Origin: Onchocerca volvulus
Taxonomy: Eukaryota > Nematoda > Chromadorea > Rhabditida > Onchocercidae
Length of the DNA stretch: 64,000 bases
Direction of reading: 5' to 3'
NCBI GenBank assembly: GCA_000499405.2
Contig: HG738140.1
Coordinates: forward strand, 4,950,701 to 5,014,700
Shown piece after piece: positions 12,251-26,273 of this stretch (its first letter is position 1; every line of letters starts with the position of its first letter). The position numbers and the translations under genes were made by a program. The notes beneath the pieces were generated by a model. It ran no database searches, had not been told where the DNA came from, and worked only from the letters and a program-made list of their open reading frames with translations.

Positions 12251-15200
12251 TTCCCAATTTCCCCTCTCTAACTAACATCCAGAAATATAGAAGAAGAACT
12301 TAGGAGAAAACTGAAGAAATTGAACTTATATAAATTGTTCATTCTTGTTGTTTACCACTTTTTACCAGCAACTGTATATGTCCTACTAAACTCCCTACAA
12401 TTTAATTATGCTGAAGTTGCAGGTATGATGGATTTCGATTGTGGTATAAATCCGGAAATTTGTGTCATATCGATCGGTAAGGACATTAGTGTATATGGAT
12501 TAATGTTTTATTTTTCATTCTATCGCTGAATTGCATTGGGCTAGCATAATTTTTGAGCTTTTATTTTTTTTTAGACTTGAATGTTAAGCTCTTTGTCATC
12601 GATGATGCTTTTTGAAGCTTAAAATATTTTAAATTTTCCAAAATTTTGCTTTGGGAGAATGAGAAAAATTTTGATCTTTTTACAGATTATACTGCATATT
12701 TGCTTAAAATTAATATTTAAAAAAATTAGGCTATAGAATAATTCTAACATATTAGATATCTCTCCTCGATTTTATCAAGCTCTGAATGAAATGATGACTT
12801 ATATTAGTATGTCTTAGAAATCCAGACATGATCATCTTGTGAAAATGCAATGGTACAGTTCATGAAAGACATGGTAGTAACATGAACAATTGTGATATTT
12901 CCCTTAATATTGAATGAGTTATGTTTTAAAAATCTAAAACTGATGGCCTAATGTATTTTATTTAATGCATATTGGAATGAAAATTTGACACGAATCTATT
13001 TAAATAAATAAACATTTAAGTCCTAGTAGATTTTGCCCTTTTCTGATATATATTTGTTGCTAAAGAAAGAATTTGTTACAATTGCATTCAAATCAATTCT
13101 CATTTTCACTCCTTAATATACGTGTTTGATTGCGTTTTATTTTTTTTTAGTTCCAAATTTTTCACTTAAAATTTCACTCTGTTAACTTCAAATTCTCTTC
13201 ATCACCATTATTACAATAATTGTTTTGCATTGCAATAGTTGGACAATAGTGTGTTTCAGACTGTAGTATGTTTAGTAAATAGTAGTATGTTTCAAACTGT
13301 TGAAAAGATTGTCTAACGCATCCATTGAGATGGAAATCTACTAGAAATAGTAATGAATGAAATCTTAAATGAACTTTTAATTTCATTTTCCGGAATGCAT
13401 ATTTTTCAATAAATTATTCAAATGAGAAATTTTCATTTATTTTGATCATTTTTTTTTTGTGCTTTAAACGAATTGAACAATTTTAACGATAGAATGGTCG
13501 AAGAAGTTATTTCTGACTGATGAAATGAGTCGTTTGCTGATTTTAACTAGAAATAGGTGAGCAAATAGAGAAATTGGTTGTGTTTAATTTGCAGGAAGTG
13601 AGCAGGAAAAATCTTTTAAATGCTGAAGAGATGATTTGCAGCAAGTGTGTGAAGTGATGGTAGTTAGGAATAATTGAAAGAAATTAGCTTTTAGCGAAAG
13701 GAAGAATGTTAGAGCATCGAGGATGATGTGTTGTTGTTGATGATGATGATGATGCATCACAAAAGCAACTTAGGCTTGCTTAAGATCGAGAATTTCAGAG
13801 CTTGAACTATGTTTAACATACAGAATAGCTTATATTTATTATACATCTTGTAGCTGTCTTCATTATCCTTCAAAAATTTCTTTTTCGCATTCTTTCATTC
13901 TTATTTATTTTTCCTTTCATTCATTTTTAAAATTTTTCAACGATATATTTTTTCATAGTATTCAATTCTCTTTTCATTTCATATCTTTAATAACAATTTT
14001 CCATGTTTCTTTTTCTTTTGTCTCTTTCATCTTTTACATCAAAAATGAAAATTTTTTATTTCCAGTCTTTCTTTTTCAAAATTTTTAATCCTTCTTTTTC
14101 GTCTCTTCACTTACTCTTTCATCTTCTCATGTTTTGATATGTTCTTTTTGATGTAACTTTTTGAAAACATACAACATATAATGATCTGATCTGTGTTCCT
14201 CAATTGCTTTTTCTCCTATTCGTACATTGTATTCATTAAGTGCATTCTCATATGGTTTTAACTAATTTTAACTTCTTTTAGAAATTTTCAACCGTTAGAA
14301 AAATATGATGTTTTTTGTTTTTTTTTTTTTTTTTCTTTAGTTTCTTGCATTTCAAAAATTTTATTTCAATTTCACATCTGTTTGTTAATTGACTCATATG
14401 GTTCAGTTTTTTATCTTTTTTTATTTTTTATTTTTTGTTTATGATATATACAAAAAATAAAAAAAGCTTCTTTATCAAGTGTCTTATTTGTCGTTTTAGA
14501 TCGGAAGTGAGAAATTTTCCTTTTATTTTTGAACATATATTAAAATGAAAATTGAGATCAGATCCATTTGATCCTTTATTTACATCTATCTTTCATTTCC
14601 CTTTAATTAGTATCTGACATATTGTGAGTAGTTTGAAATTTTTTACTATCTTGCGTTCTGTTCCGAATAAGTTATTTGGTGTAATTTTAATGTTTTAGTT
14701 CTGTTCTGATTTTAGTTACTCCTATCTGATCTGATAGTCATCAATCTATTATGGATAATTTTTTACATTTTTTACATTTTTTTTTGTTATATATTTTGTA
14801 TCGATTTTTTTTTTGGTTAACTTGAGTTGGTCATTATCCTACTGATTATCCGTTTAATTATTGTAGTTTATTTTGACATTTTTTTATTTTTTTTAAAGTT
14901 TTCTTTATTTGTTTGGCTAATTTTTTTTAGGGATAAATTATTTAGTTGTTTGTATTTTTAGTATAATAAGCTATGACAGGTTTCGGTTTTTATTGGTAAT
15001 TAAAATATGTTTTTGTTAAAGTTTCGTAAGTATCGTAAGTTGGAATACAGTTATTATCCTTTGATGGAATTTTTCGGAACATTACCGGAGGATTTATTGG
15101 TGATTATCATTTGAGATTTTCATTGAATTGTCAACAAATTGTTAATCGTTAGTACCTGACACGATGTCGATAGTATGAAATCTTTTTATTTTATAGACAG

Positions 15201-16929
15201 TAGAAATTTTGCATAAATTTTAGACACATAAGTACATCGTATTATAAAATTATGTTAATTACAAGATCGTAGTATTTTCCTTAGAAAGCTGTATATCTTA
15301 AAGCATTACATTAAATTGGTCTTGATAATTTAACCAATTAATTAAATAACTTTCAAGAAGTTTTCAGACTTCATTTTCCTCCATACTCTTTTTTCTCATT
15401 ATCATTTAAGGAAGCTTAAAATAAATAGATGATTCATTCAAAACTTTACTTCCCTTCCATTATTTTTTCTTGAAATCTTGTGAAATAATCCTGTGAAATT
15501 GATACAAGTAGTTCAATTTCCTCTTCTATTCTAATTCTTCGTTTCAAATAATTCAAAATGACAAATGTAAAGATCCAAGTGTTCTTGACCTACTAAATAA
15601 TTAAAATGGCATTATTTCTAAAATAAAATACGAAAAATTGTAGATGTATACAAATGACAATGGTGAAAGGAACGAAAAAATAGGATAAACAAGAGGATAT
15701 TCAGTCTACTTTTATTGATTTTTATATTATAACTTAAATACTTTTGATGAGTCATGCTCTCTTCTTTAATTGAATTTCTTCGTATGAGCAATTATTATGT
15801 TCGAATAGAATAGCAATTTTAACTTCTACTAATTGCTTACCTTTTTTTTCATGTTTTTAAAGAGTAATTGACTTTTCATTTGCTAAAATGAATTGGTTCT
15901 ATTTGATTTTCGGCGAAAAGCATATATAAAAATAAACATTTTTTGAAAGAATTTATTTTAAACAAGATGGAATGTTGGAAGTATAGAGAAGACATCATAA
16001 AGCAACAAAGACCTGGTACATTTTTTTTCCGAAAAGACACATCTTTTTCAAATTTGACGGAAAAATGTTCAATTAGAAACAATCAGAAACTTAGAACAAT
16101 TCAAATTCTCATTTATACATCCTGAAATTCCGATTATTCCTGGAATTTTAGTTCAAAATTTTTTTTTAAATCAAGAATATTATTATAGGTATAATTCCTA
16201 TCGTAAATTGTACGAATTTGAAATAATATTATGGAAGAAGTGAGCAGCAGGAATTACAGATAGAAATTAAGTATTCTTATCTGTATTTCGGAATGTTTCA
16301 AAATAGTTCATAGGTAATATTTGCAAAATAACGTTAATATGTGGCATTAAATATATCTTAACTTTGTCAAATCAAGATTGTCACATTAGAGAGAAGGATA
16401 TTTTGATCAAGTTTATATTTATAATGAGATGTAATTTTTGAGAAATTTTCATGCTTATCTTCTGTTCTAGCTTAAAAGCAAATAATGATTGGTTGTAAAT
16501 CAATCGAAAGTAAAATTATAGCTATTTTAATTTAGCTTTTTTGAAATGCTTATAATAGATCTCTCGAGAAAATTTGTAGTATTTTCTAATATGCCGCATA
16601 TCTGTTATCCTACATTTTTTTTTTCGAATTTCAAATGATATAAGTTTTTAATATATTTATATATAATCTTCTCTTTTTTTGCTTTAAAAATTTGAATGGA
16701 ATGCTTGTATAATTTAGTAGTTGTATTGATGAAGACGAAATTTACTTTTTTTATCTATTATTAGCAGGATTTAATTATTCTCTTCAAATTGTAAAGTAGT
16801 TGTTTCTGAGGTCTTAAAATTGAAGTTTACAATTTAATTACTTTTTTTTGCTTCTTGAAAATTCGTTCTTAGCGCAATATGAGAATCGAAGAAATCTGTT
16901 GAATGATTCGATGATCTCTTCTTCCACAG
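12251..16929. other. long AT-rich stretch, probably upstream introns of the deubiquitinase gene
   Basis: T-rich sequence with many homopolymer runs. Isolated open stretches (for example 12320-12529 and 15943-16125) carry splice-like ends but no recognisable domain, and I could not chain them in phase to the exon at 16930. A short GAT repeat lies at 13738-13755. Confidence 0.4.
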
Positions 16930-17677
16930 CTCATCTTTTTCTCATGTTGATAACATTGCATTTTTTTTATTCAAAGACGAAGGTAAATATAACCTTACTA
17001 GGCCTTTAAAAGTAATGATATTAGTAGAATCCTCTAAATTATATTTTACTAGGCTTTTGAAAATAAAAATATTTATAGGAAAAACGAAAAATTTTTCCTA
17101 GCAGGTTATCTTTTTGAAAAATTTTTTCATTCTGTGCTAATTTATCTTATTTTGATATTGCCTGAAGATTTTTTCATCTTTATTCTATTGTTTGGAAACT
17201 CTATTCGAAGTTTTCGATAAGATATAAAATGATATATGAATAATTATTATAATTTGATAATAAATTATTAAAAATATTACAGATTCGTTGAAATATGGCG
17301 AATATAAGCAATCTCCAGATCTACATGTTGTCCGCGTAACTCAAAAGGAAATTCTTATTGATGCTGTCACTTTTCATGAGCGTTCCTTGCAAATCGATTT
17401 TCATTGTTTGTAAGTACATTTATCGAAGGAATTTTCTTTTTTTAAAATATCATTTCATTGTTTCTTCTTTTTTTCTTTTTTTCCTTTTTTTTTCTTTTTT
17501 TTTTTTTAAACTTACAAGATTGGATTGTATAGTTTTCTTCCTTTTTATTTTTTTGGAAAAAGAAATAAGATTAAATATAAATCTTGTTTGAGACAGTTGT
17601 TTATGAAATACGTTGTTTAACGATTATTTTTAGAAATATTGATGAAATAATTTTATTTTCTAATTTTTTTCTCCCTT

Positions 17678-17753
<76 letters not shown>

Positions 17754-20700
17754 CAATAACAGATGCAGGTCATTGGAACAGTTAATTAAACACGAAAATA
17801 ACAACAAAATAATTGTACTTTTTTTTTTTCCAAAAAAAGAATGGAAAACTTAATATAAAAATGAGAAGTTATTCAATATTATATTTAATAATAATTTATT
17901 ACTGTTAATATATACATATATATAATATTAAATTTACGATCATAATAGAATTTTAATGAAATTATTGGAAAGTTTATACAGAGAGTTACTCTCATGTAGT
18001 TGTTTTGATTTCTCATTTAATTGTTTTTTAGATCAGATGCAGATCCAATTCTGTTAAAGTATGGAGTGGATAAATCGGTGCAACTTATTTGGCATGCAGA
18101 ACTTGCACATGACATAATACCAGAGGAGTGCCAGATGCGTTCAGATGATCGAGAATATGTGCTAAAGAAGCGGGATCCAAATCAGTGGAGTTCAGGCTTA
18201 TTGCAATGTAACTCATCTAGTGCCTTATCGGCCTTACGTTCCTCATCTACAACATCATCTCATGCATCGTTAGTTTCTTTTTTATTTTCTCATTTTATAA
18301 CTCCAACTAGTTTTATAACGCTAAATTTGGATATTGGCTTAAATTGTAAATTTTTCATTACTATCAACATTTTTTTCTAGTAATATTATCTGATTTATTG
18401 ATTTTTAAAAATTTTTCTTTTTTTTTTCGGATAATTTTAAATTTTTATAGACGGCCCAGTATTTCATATCGTTACATTGGTTCCTCAATTGATCGATCAG
18501 GTTTACCCCCTACGGGGCAATCTTCGAGTTGGATTTCTTCACATGCTTCACATGTTTCTAAATATCAACGTACCTCCCACTATCCTACTAGTCGAATTCC
18601 GTATTCACCACAAACCTACAGTTTTAATATATATGGAAATTGTCCATCAACAACGCTAAGATCACAATCAACAAGTTCAGTCTTGCGAAGGTTGCAATTT
18701 TTAATTTGTTTTTCTAAAATTTTCATAAATGATATTGTAGAATAATTTCAAGCAAAAAAAAAATCTCTGAATTCGCTCACAATTACTTAAACATAATTAT
18801 ATGATATCTGAAATGATGTTTTTAATATGTTTTTAATACGATATTGTTACATCGAAATGAAGTCAAATTTGTAATATTGAATCCAGTTTCTTTCATATAT
18901 TATCGTCTTAATTGGATCGTACAGCCAAAATATGATTCCATATTTTTTCAGATCATCCTCATCGTCACTGTTTTCATCGGCTTCTTCAGCTTCTTCAAAT
19001 ATTGCTCAAAGTTCATTGAATGATGTGCAATATTCATCAAATATTGCATTGAAACAAACTGTTCCTTCGTCGGCATCTCCAACAAGCCGCCCAACAGCCA
19101 AGGTTGTTAATTTTTTTAGAAAAAATGTGAGCAAATTTAAGTATATATATGTACTAATAAAAAATTTGAAGTCTATTATAATGATATAGGAAATAATTTA
19201 TATTTTGGTCCTTTTCATCATATCACTGAGAATATATGTAATTTTGTCCACTCTAAATTCAGAAACTAAGATTTCGTTGAAATTATTTTTTTTTTTAATT
19301 ATGCAAAAACATGCTAATATTTATTTAGGTCGAGAAATTTAAAACAAGAGATTAGAAGAAGCAATAATTCTATTTATAGGTGTTGCCATATGATGAGCAA
19401 GGAACAGTGGTCGATTGTGGTTTTACTGGTCTGCGGAATATTGGGAATACATGTTTCATGAATTCTACTTTGCAGATGCTTGTCAATTGCAAGGAACTTC
19501 AAATTTACTTTAGTGGTGCGTATTTGAATGCTTTATTTAGTAACTCTATACTTATTTGCTTTCTTAATTTTTAAACATATATTTATTATAGGTCTTTCTG
19601 TGTGAATATATCTTTTTGAAGGGTCTTTTCTTTTAAGTATATATCTCTGAATTTTATATCTTTGATATGTTGTTATAGAATCTTTTATTTCCAACGCTTC
19701 TTACCCTTTGGTTAAACCACTGATTAATTAGCTTGATATATAAAATCAGAAATTTTAGAGAGTAGTAGTTAGAAGTAGACATGAATAAAAAATTTCAAAC
19801 TGCGTTTCAGTGACATCTTCGCAATTTATATCGTAAAAGGTTTCCCTGATGTTTAGGAGGTTATTATAAGAAAGATATCAATGTTACGAATCCACTTGGT
19901 TTTGGTGGACGTTTGGCAGAAGTTTTTGCGGAATTCATGAAACAGATGTGGAATGGTATGAATCGCGCATATGAACCAACAAAAATAAAGGTATTCGATG
20001 TTATTAGAATTATAAAGTTAAATCATTCATATTTCTAATCACGTAAGTCATGTAAATTTTCATTCAGATTGGATGCATTACCTTAATTTTAAGTAATTTA
20101 TTGGAATTCATAATATACATGGTTATTAACAAAGAAAAATGATGTATATAAGGTTTGTGTTATAGGAGTTAGTTGCCGAGAAAGCTACGCAATTTGCAAA
20201 TTTCGCCCAGCATGATGCCCATGAATTTTTGAGTTTCGTGTTGGATGGATTACACGAAGACCTTAATCGAGTTCGAGTGAAGCCTACAACAAACACAATT
20301 GAAGCCGAAGGACGACCGGATATTGAAGTATGGATTGTTCCAAAATTTAAAACCTTGATTTGCATTTGATGAACTTCCATTGTAATAATTCGTTAAGGTT
20401 TCACGTGAAGCATGGCGTAACCATCTATTACGTAATGATTCCATTTTCGTGGATCTCTTTCATGGCCAATTAAAATCCAGACTTCAATGTCCGAAATGTA
20501 ATCAGGTAAATTCACTGAGATCATTTTGATTTTAATTTTTTTGAATGCAAATTTCAGCCATTAATTCAAACTGAATTTTTATTGAAGTTTACGTTTTGGA
20601 ATTTGTGTTTACAGTCACTTTCTTAATATTTTTCATTGTTTTCTTTTCTCTCTCTTATATTTTAACTTTAATTTTCAGATATCCATTACTTTCGATCCAT

Positions 20701-23700
20701 TTGCTTATCTTGCTGTACCTTTTCCTAAAGAAAAGCGTTCTTCTACAGTATATTTTTGGCCTCTCGATCCATGTCTTAAGCCAGTTCGAGTATGTATTTC
20801 GTATTTTTTTTTAGCAAGTTATATAGAACAAAGGATTTTTCTATGCTTTCAGTCATTTTCACGCATATTTTCCAAGCCGGTTTCTATATTTATTCTCTTT
20901 TACTTATATTTAACACAGAAAAGTTAATTACAGATTACTGAAAACTGTTGGTCTTTCTTACATTATATCTGTTGCAGATTGTGGTGCGATATAACGCAGA
21001 TGGCAAAATTTCAGAAGTATTAGATGCATTATCTCGACTAGTTAACGTAAATCCAAAGGCTGTAAGTTTTGAATAAAAAATGAATTAAAATTGCAGTAAT
21101 GAGTTAATTATAGTAATATTGACGGTTTGTTTCTAAAAATTTAATTAAAATTTAGAATTTTTAAAGCCGATATAAAAACTTTAATTTTAGATGCGCATAA
21201 TTGAAGTAAATAACCATCGTATTGTTCGTGCATATAATCCGGATGATAGTGTGAACAACATACTTACCACAGATATTATTTATGTGTGAGTGAGAAATTT
21301 TTTTTAATTTAACACCTGTACTCAGAATTTTTTCTAAGCACTTAAATTGAAATTTTAATTTTTTATAATTTGGTGATTAGTAATATTTTATCAGCCCTAA
21401 GTGTTTGCATTGGATTTCAGAATATTGTAATATTTTTTCTTTTTTAATGTTTAAAGAAATGGATACTAGCATTAAAAAAATACCATTGAAAAATGTGAAA
21501 TTCTTATGAACAAGTAAACTCATAGGGTATTATTTAAAAATATGTCTAATTAAGAGTTTGAGATTTGATTTTTTCAGAAATGCTTAAAATTCTGTTTCCG
21601 AAAATCTCGGATCTGGTTAAAATTATTATGTTTGATGGATCATTATAAATGATGATAAACGATTGTTTCATTTTTTTAGTTGGATCATTTTAATTTATCA
21701 GTTTCTTTTCAGTTTTCAAGTACATGATCCTTATGATTGCAATGATGATATTGTTGAATTTGCCGTTGTTCAACGTCTTCTCTATCGTAAGGGTATTGGT
21801 CGTGCTTGTGCTTATTGTCAGGCTGCGGATGTAAAATTGAAAACTTGTGAGCGTTGTTATGATGCCTTCTATTGTAATCGGTTTGTTTTATTTTATTTTA
21901 TTTTTTATTTTAATTTTTTTAGATGTACATTCACTATTTCGATGCCTTTTTTGAAGAGACTTATTTCGTTACATGCATTATATGAAAATAAATTTGTTCC
22001 AAAACAATTTCGAAATAGTAGGTGAATGCGTAAAAATTAATTTTTTTTTTCTTTTTGCATTCACAAATTTAATTATTAACAGAGAAATACAGAGCAGAAA
22101 AATTCATTTATTCTAATGTAAAATTATGATTACACTTGATTTTATCATTATTTTCTGTTATAGGAATATTAGCTCCAATCCGAACACAATTATCTAATTG
22201 CAAAATAAAATGCATAATGCATTTCTATCCCTGTTTCCGAGTATTTATTTACGATATAAAAAGCAAAGATTATCGTATTACTATTTGAAATTTATCTCTT
22301 ATATCAACAAATACTTAATTTCAATAATACCATAAACATTGTTATAATTTAATATCTTGTTTATACCGTTATTGCACTTCATATTAATTCAGAAGTACAT
22401 ATTATATAGGAAATGTCAATAATAATTCTGATAAAGAAATATTCTGATTAATTTTTAATTTTATTTTCCCGAATAACCTAGTGAAATTTTTTCTTATTTT
22501 CTCAGCGAATGTCAAGTGGCGGATTGGCCGGATCATAAAATCAGCTGTAGATCGCGTACTCAAGCAGAAGCTGTCGGGCAACCGTTCATTATTTCGTTAC
22601 CTAAAAAACGAGTCACTTATTCGAATATTATGCGGAATTTGGAAAGTCGTTGCAAGTTAGTTCTTTCGTTCTATTTTCCATCCTTTGGGAATAATTATTT
22701 ATCAGTGAAGTATCGCAGAATTTGATCAAATATCTGGTATAGTGTGAATTGCATATTTGTTACGGGTCATGCTCATTTTTATATTTTTGATAGCCGATAA
22801 GATATTTTCCTTATACATAATGACAAATATAGTATTCGATAAAGATATTATTACAAATGCAATAGAACTCATGAGTTTGAAAAAATTGTTACTATATACG
22901 GATGATAAGTTCTGTTTATTCTTTGCTCAGAGTACTTTTTTTCTTTCCTTTTTTTTTTTTGAAAAAAAAAAAGAGAAAAGAAAAAAAAACAGAAAATAAG
23001 CATATATGTTTTAATTCCTTTCTATTAATTCATTATATAATTTTTCTAGACATTCAGTTAATGTATTCCAACCACCAATTGAGAACAATAATGATGCATC
23101 GATTGATCCGTTGGAATCTCGTGAATCATATATGGGTTCGAGCCCATGCTTTTCAGCATCTGCTATTAATGGAAATATTGATGATTTACCGGTATAATCA
23201 CATATTTTTTATTCCATTGAAAGTGAAAATTTTCCCGAGAATTTATACCTAAAAATCATTTGCGAATTAGATCGATAATATGGCAAGCATGAAGTTTAGA
23301 AAAAATTTTCATTCATCTTTTTCTTGCTGAAAGTCTATTTCCATCACTGCAGATAGAAATAGCTCCTGTTGCGGCGAAAAGACAAATGGTTCTTGGCGAG
23401 CCACGAAATAAATCACGAACGGAATCGAAACTATTCTTAGTACGTAAACTACAACAATCAGATGCTGTTATTGGCGATACATTGGTTGACTCACGTTCTG
23501 ATGGTAAATTTTGATATCTTTCCTCTTTAGAATTTTCTGAAACAAATAATTTTTTAATTTGATGTTTTGTTTTTCTAGTTTCGCTATGACGGACCTGCAA
23601 GAAATTTGGCATTTTTATAATAACCATCGACTGATAATTTTTTGTACTTTTGTAGGATTTTCAAGAAGCGGTATATGTCTATTAAAATTTATCAGCGCTT

Positions 23701-25360
23701 TAGTTTTACTGGAGTAAAAACTAATTTCTGTATGATCGTTATGCAAAATGTAGCAAAATTTTTTCTTTGAATTATAGAAATTAATTTACAAAAAATTAAA
23801 TTGAATTTTGCATAAAATATCTATTTGGATTGTAAGAATTAGAGAATATCTTTGTATTTAATTTTCAGCTGTCCTGGATTTACCGAATGGGACTTTCCTG
23901 TCTATTAATTGGTGGAACTTGAAATGTGGTAAAGAATATTTAACAGTTGAAACAAAAAGAGATGTTGTAAGTCACTATGTATGATTAATATTATACATGT
24001 CTTACTTATTTTCACTTCTTTTTAAGTTAAATTCTGAAACTCTGAAAGATTTTAGATAAAGATTTCGTACAAAAATTCAAGTTGTCTTTTTACAGGATAT
24101 CGATGTCGAAAAAACAGCTTATTATCAGAAGATGTCGTCATCAATGGCAAGTTCGAGTAGCATTGCTTCAAATCCATCGTTGTATGATATGTTGGCGATG
24201 TTCTCAGAAACGGAACGGCTTAAGCCGGAGGAATCTTGGTGTGTTTTATAATTTGCTAGTTCCACTAATTTGATCACAGTAATTGAAGTTATGCTTCTAT
24301 TGTCACTAAAATTGTATCATATTCAACAGAGAATTTTTTTTTTTTTTTATTGATGAAATTATTGTAGCTTAGACATACTAACATATGGGCTTCTTGGAGA
24401 AAATTTTCAATGCCAATTGTTAAACATTTTGCTGTAAACTAGTAGATGGTATTGAGCCGTGGAATTATGACGCTTGTAAGTAATAAGTAAGTAAGTCTTT
24501 TTTTAAATAAGTCTTACTCTTTTTTTTTCTCATTTTCAGGTACTGCAGCAAATGTAAAGAACATGTGGAAGCAACTAAGCAACTCGTTCTATACCGCTTA
24601 CCTCCAATTTTAATCATCCAGTTGAAACGTTTCATTTACACAACATCACTGATGACAATACATCGCCGTTCCAAAGATGATCGTCCCGTTCGATACCCTC
24701 TTGAAGATCTCGACCTGGCTCAATTTTTATCCGACACTGCTCCATCAGGACAGGTTCCATATTTAACTTAGAAATGTCAAAGACATTTGCGTTCTTTAAA
24801 AGTAATGTCAGCGAATTAGGCTAGTTTATTTCCAAAATTTCATTTCATTTAAGATAGTTTTTTCTTTTTTCCCCAGAAAAATACTGTGGAAAACTAATGT
24901 TTCATTTGGTGCACTGTTAATAAAAGTGTATATAATTCATTCCTTACATTTTACAGGAAACGAAATATGATTTGGCAGGTGTAGTGTGTCATTCTGGGAG
25001 TAGCTATTTCGGACATTACATATCGTTGGGTAGACTACTAAGTACTGATGGAAAGACGACTGAAATTGGTGATTTCTTTAAATTTCATTTTTTATATGCA
25101 CATGCATAAACGACAAAAATATTTTGTTATAGGTTTACTCAAACATAAATTTTAATTTTTCACTCAGATATTAAATTTTTGACGGATTTTTATAGGAGCA
25201 TATAAATGCATGTTTTATAGATTGGCGTAATTTTGATGACTCGATTGTCACACGTGCCCAACTTTCACGTGTTCAAAATGATGATGCTTACTTGCTATTT
25301 TATAAACAGCATGGCACAGCAACGCAAGATTTGCTCAAGAAACATTATGGTATTGGATAA
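16930..25360 (+). CDS. USP19: ubiquitin carboxyl-terminal hydrolase, USP19-like (CS + USP + MYND), 5' end unresolved
   Basis: Twenty-one chained exons give about 985 residues plus a missing start: 16930-16982, 17283-17409, 18032-18268, 18451-18690, 18952-19102, 19380-19515, 19857-19990, 20166-20327, 20398-20505, 20679-20789, 20978-21061, 21191-21285, 21713-21880, 22506-22655, 23050-23191, 23353-23503, 23869-23966, 24096-24238, 24540-24753, 24957-25068, 25221-25360. All junction phases agree. Order: a p23-like CS domain ending in LKKRDPNQW, a serine-rich linker, the Cys box [13 protein letters not shown], a QHDAHEF box, a zinc-binding CPKC, a MYND finger (CAYCQ...CERC...FYC...C...H...C) split by the intron 21881-22505, then CSKC, and the His box [11 protein letters not shown] + USP + MYND is the USP19 arrangement; USP19 removes ubiquitin in ER quality control. 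The membrane-anchored mammalian form ends in a transmembrane helix; here the protein stops at KKHYGIG soon after the catalytic core, so a cytosolic enzyme is expected. Confidence 0.9.
17681..17753. repeat. poly-T tract of about 73 bases
   Basis: An uninterrupted T run inside an intron of the deubiquitinase gene. Its true length may vary or be mis-assembled. Confidence 0.9.
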
Positions 25361-26273
25361 TTCTTTTTTTGATTTGGCAATTATCTTTTCTGTTTCCTTT
25401 TTGTAATGTTATCGGCCTATAGCCGAATTCTTTTTATACAACTTCATCTTTGATTTTTATCATAAATTGCATTATTTTTTTTATAACTGGTTGATGACAT
25501 GCGGTGATAATTGATGGTTCATTTTTGAGTTGTTTTCCTATTCCATTCATTTAGATTAAAAGACTGCATTTTCTTTTCTTTCACATTGCTCTTTTTTGTG
25601 CCCGTTTACTATTTATATTTTTCCTTGTCTTGATGAAAGATTCATGAATTATTTTATACTTAAAAATAGGTCTGACAAGACCGAAAAAATTATTTCTGGT
25701 AAGCCATTTGGTGGGCGATTAATCTGTGGTTCGAATTTCTTTCTTGCTTATTCTATTTTGGTTGCTGAAGAATGTTTCTGAGAGAGTAGAACTTGCTCGG
25801 TTAAACGAATTTCAAATATTTTGTCTCTTTTACGCACACTTACTATAAGATTCATCTGTAATGCTGAATAGTACTCTTTCTAAAGATTCATGAGAATTTG
25901 AATTGTTAAATCTATGTTTTTACATTTTAGCACTTGTTATAGCAAGAATTTTGAGAACACTAATAATCATTATTTTTTAATCTAAAAACAGTCAATACAA
26001 AACGGGAGCAATGAGCACAAATTGAATCAAAGTAGGCAACTATAATGAATAATAATTCCTGAAATTTATTACAATGAGGAGGACAAAAATAATGAGAATT
26101 TATTGACTTGCTTCATTTGAATATATAGAAAGATCATGAGAAGTGAGGAGGGAAGATATATGCACTGCGTTCGCAAAAAGCGATCTATATCAGTTTTGTG
26201 TCAAATGTTGATAAATCAGATATAAGAGTTATATTAGAAATTGGTTTTATATGGAAATAATCTATTATTGGTT
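25361..26273. other. intergenic space between convergent genes
   Basis: Lies between the 3' ends of the USP19-like (+) and ASCC1-like (-) genes. No supported coding frame; presumably 3' UTRs. Confidence 0.5.

Noticed and set aside
17601..17807. Poly-lysine or poly-phenylalanine open frames at 17584-17853
   Set aside because: These are translations of the long T tract in an intron.
23125..23150. TGGGTTCGAGCCCA, resembling a tRNA T-arm
   Set aside because: It is inside a coding exon of the USP19-like gene and has no acceptor or anticodon stems around it.
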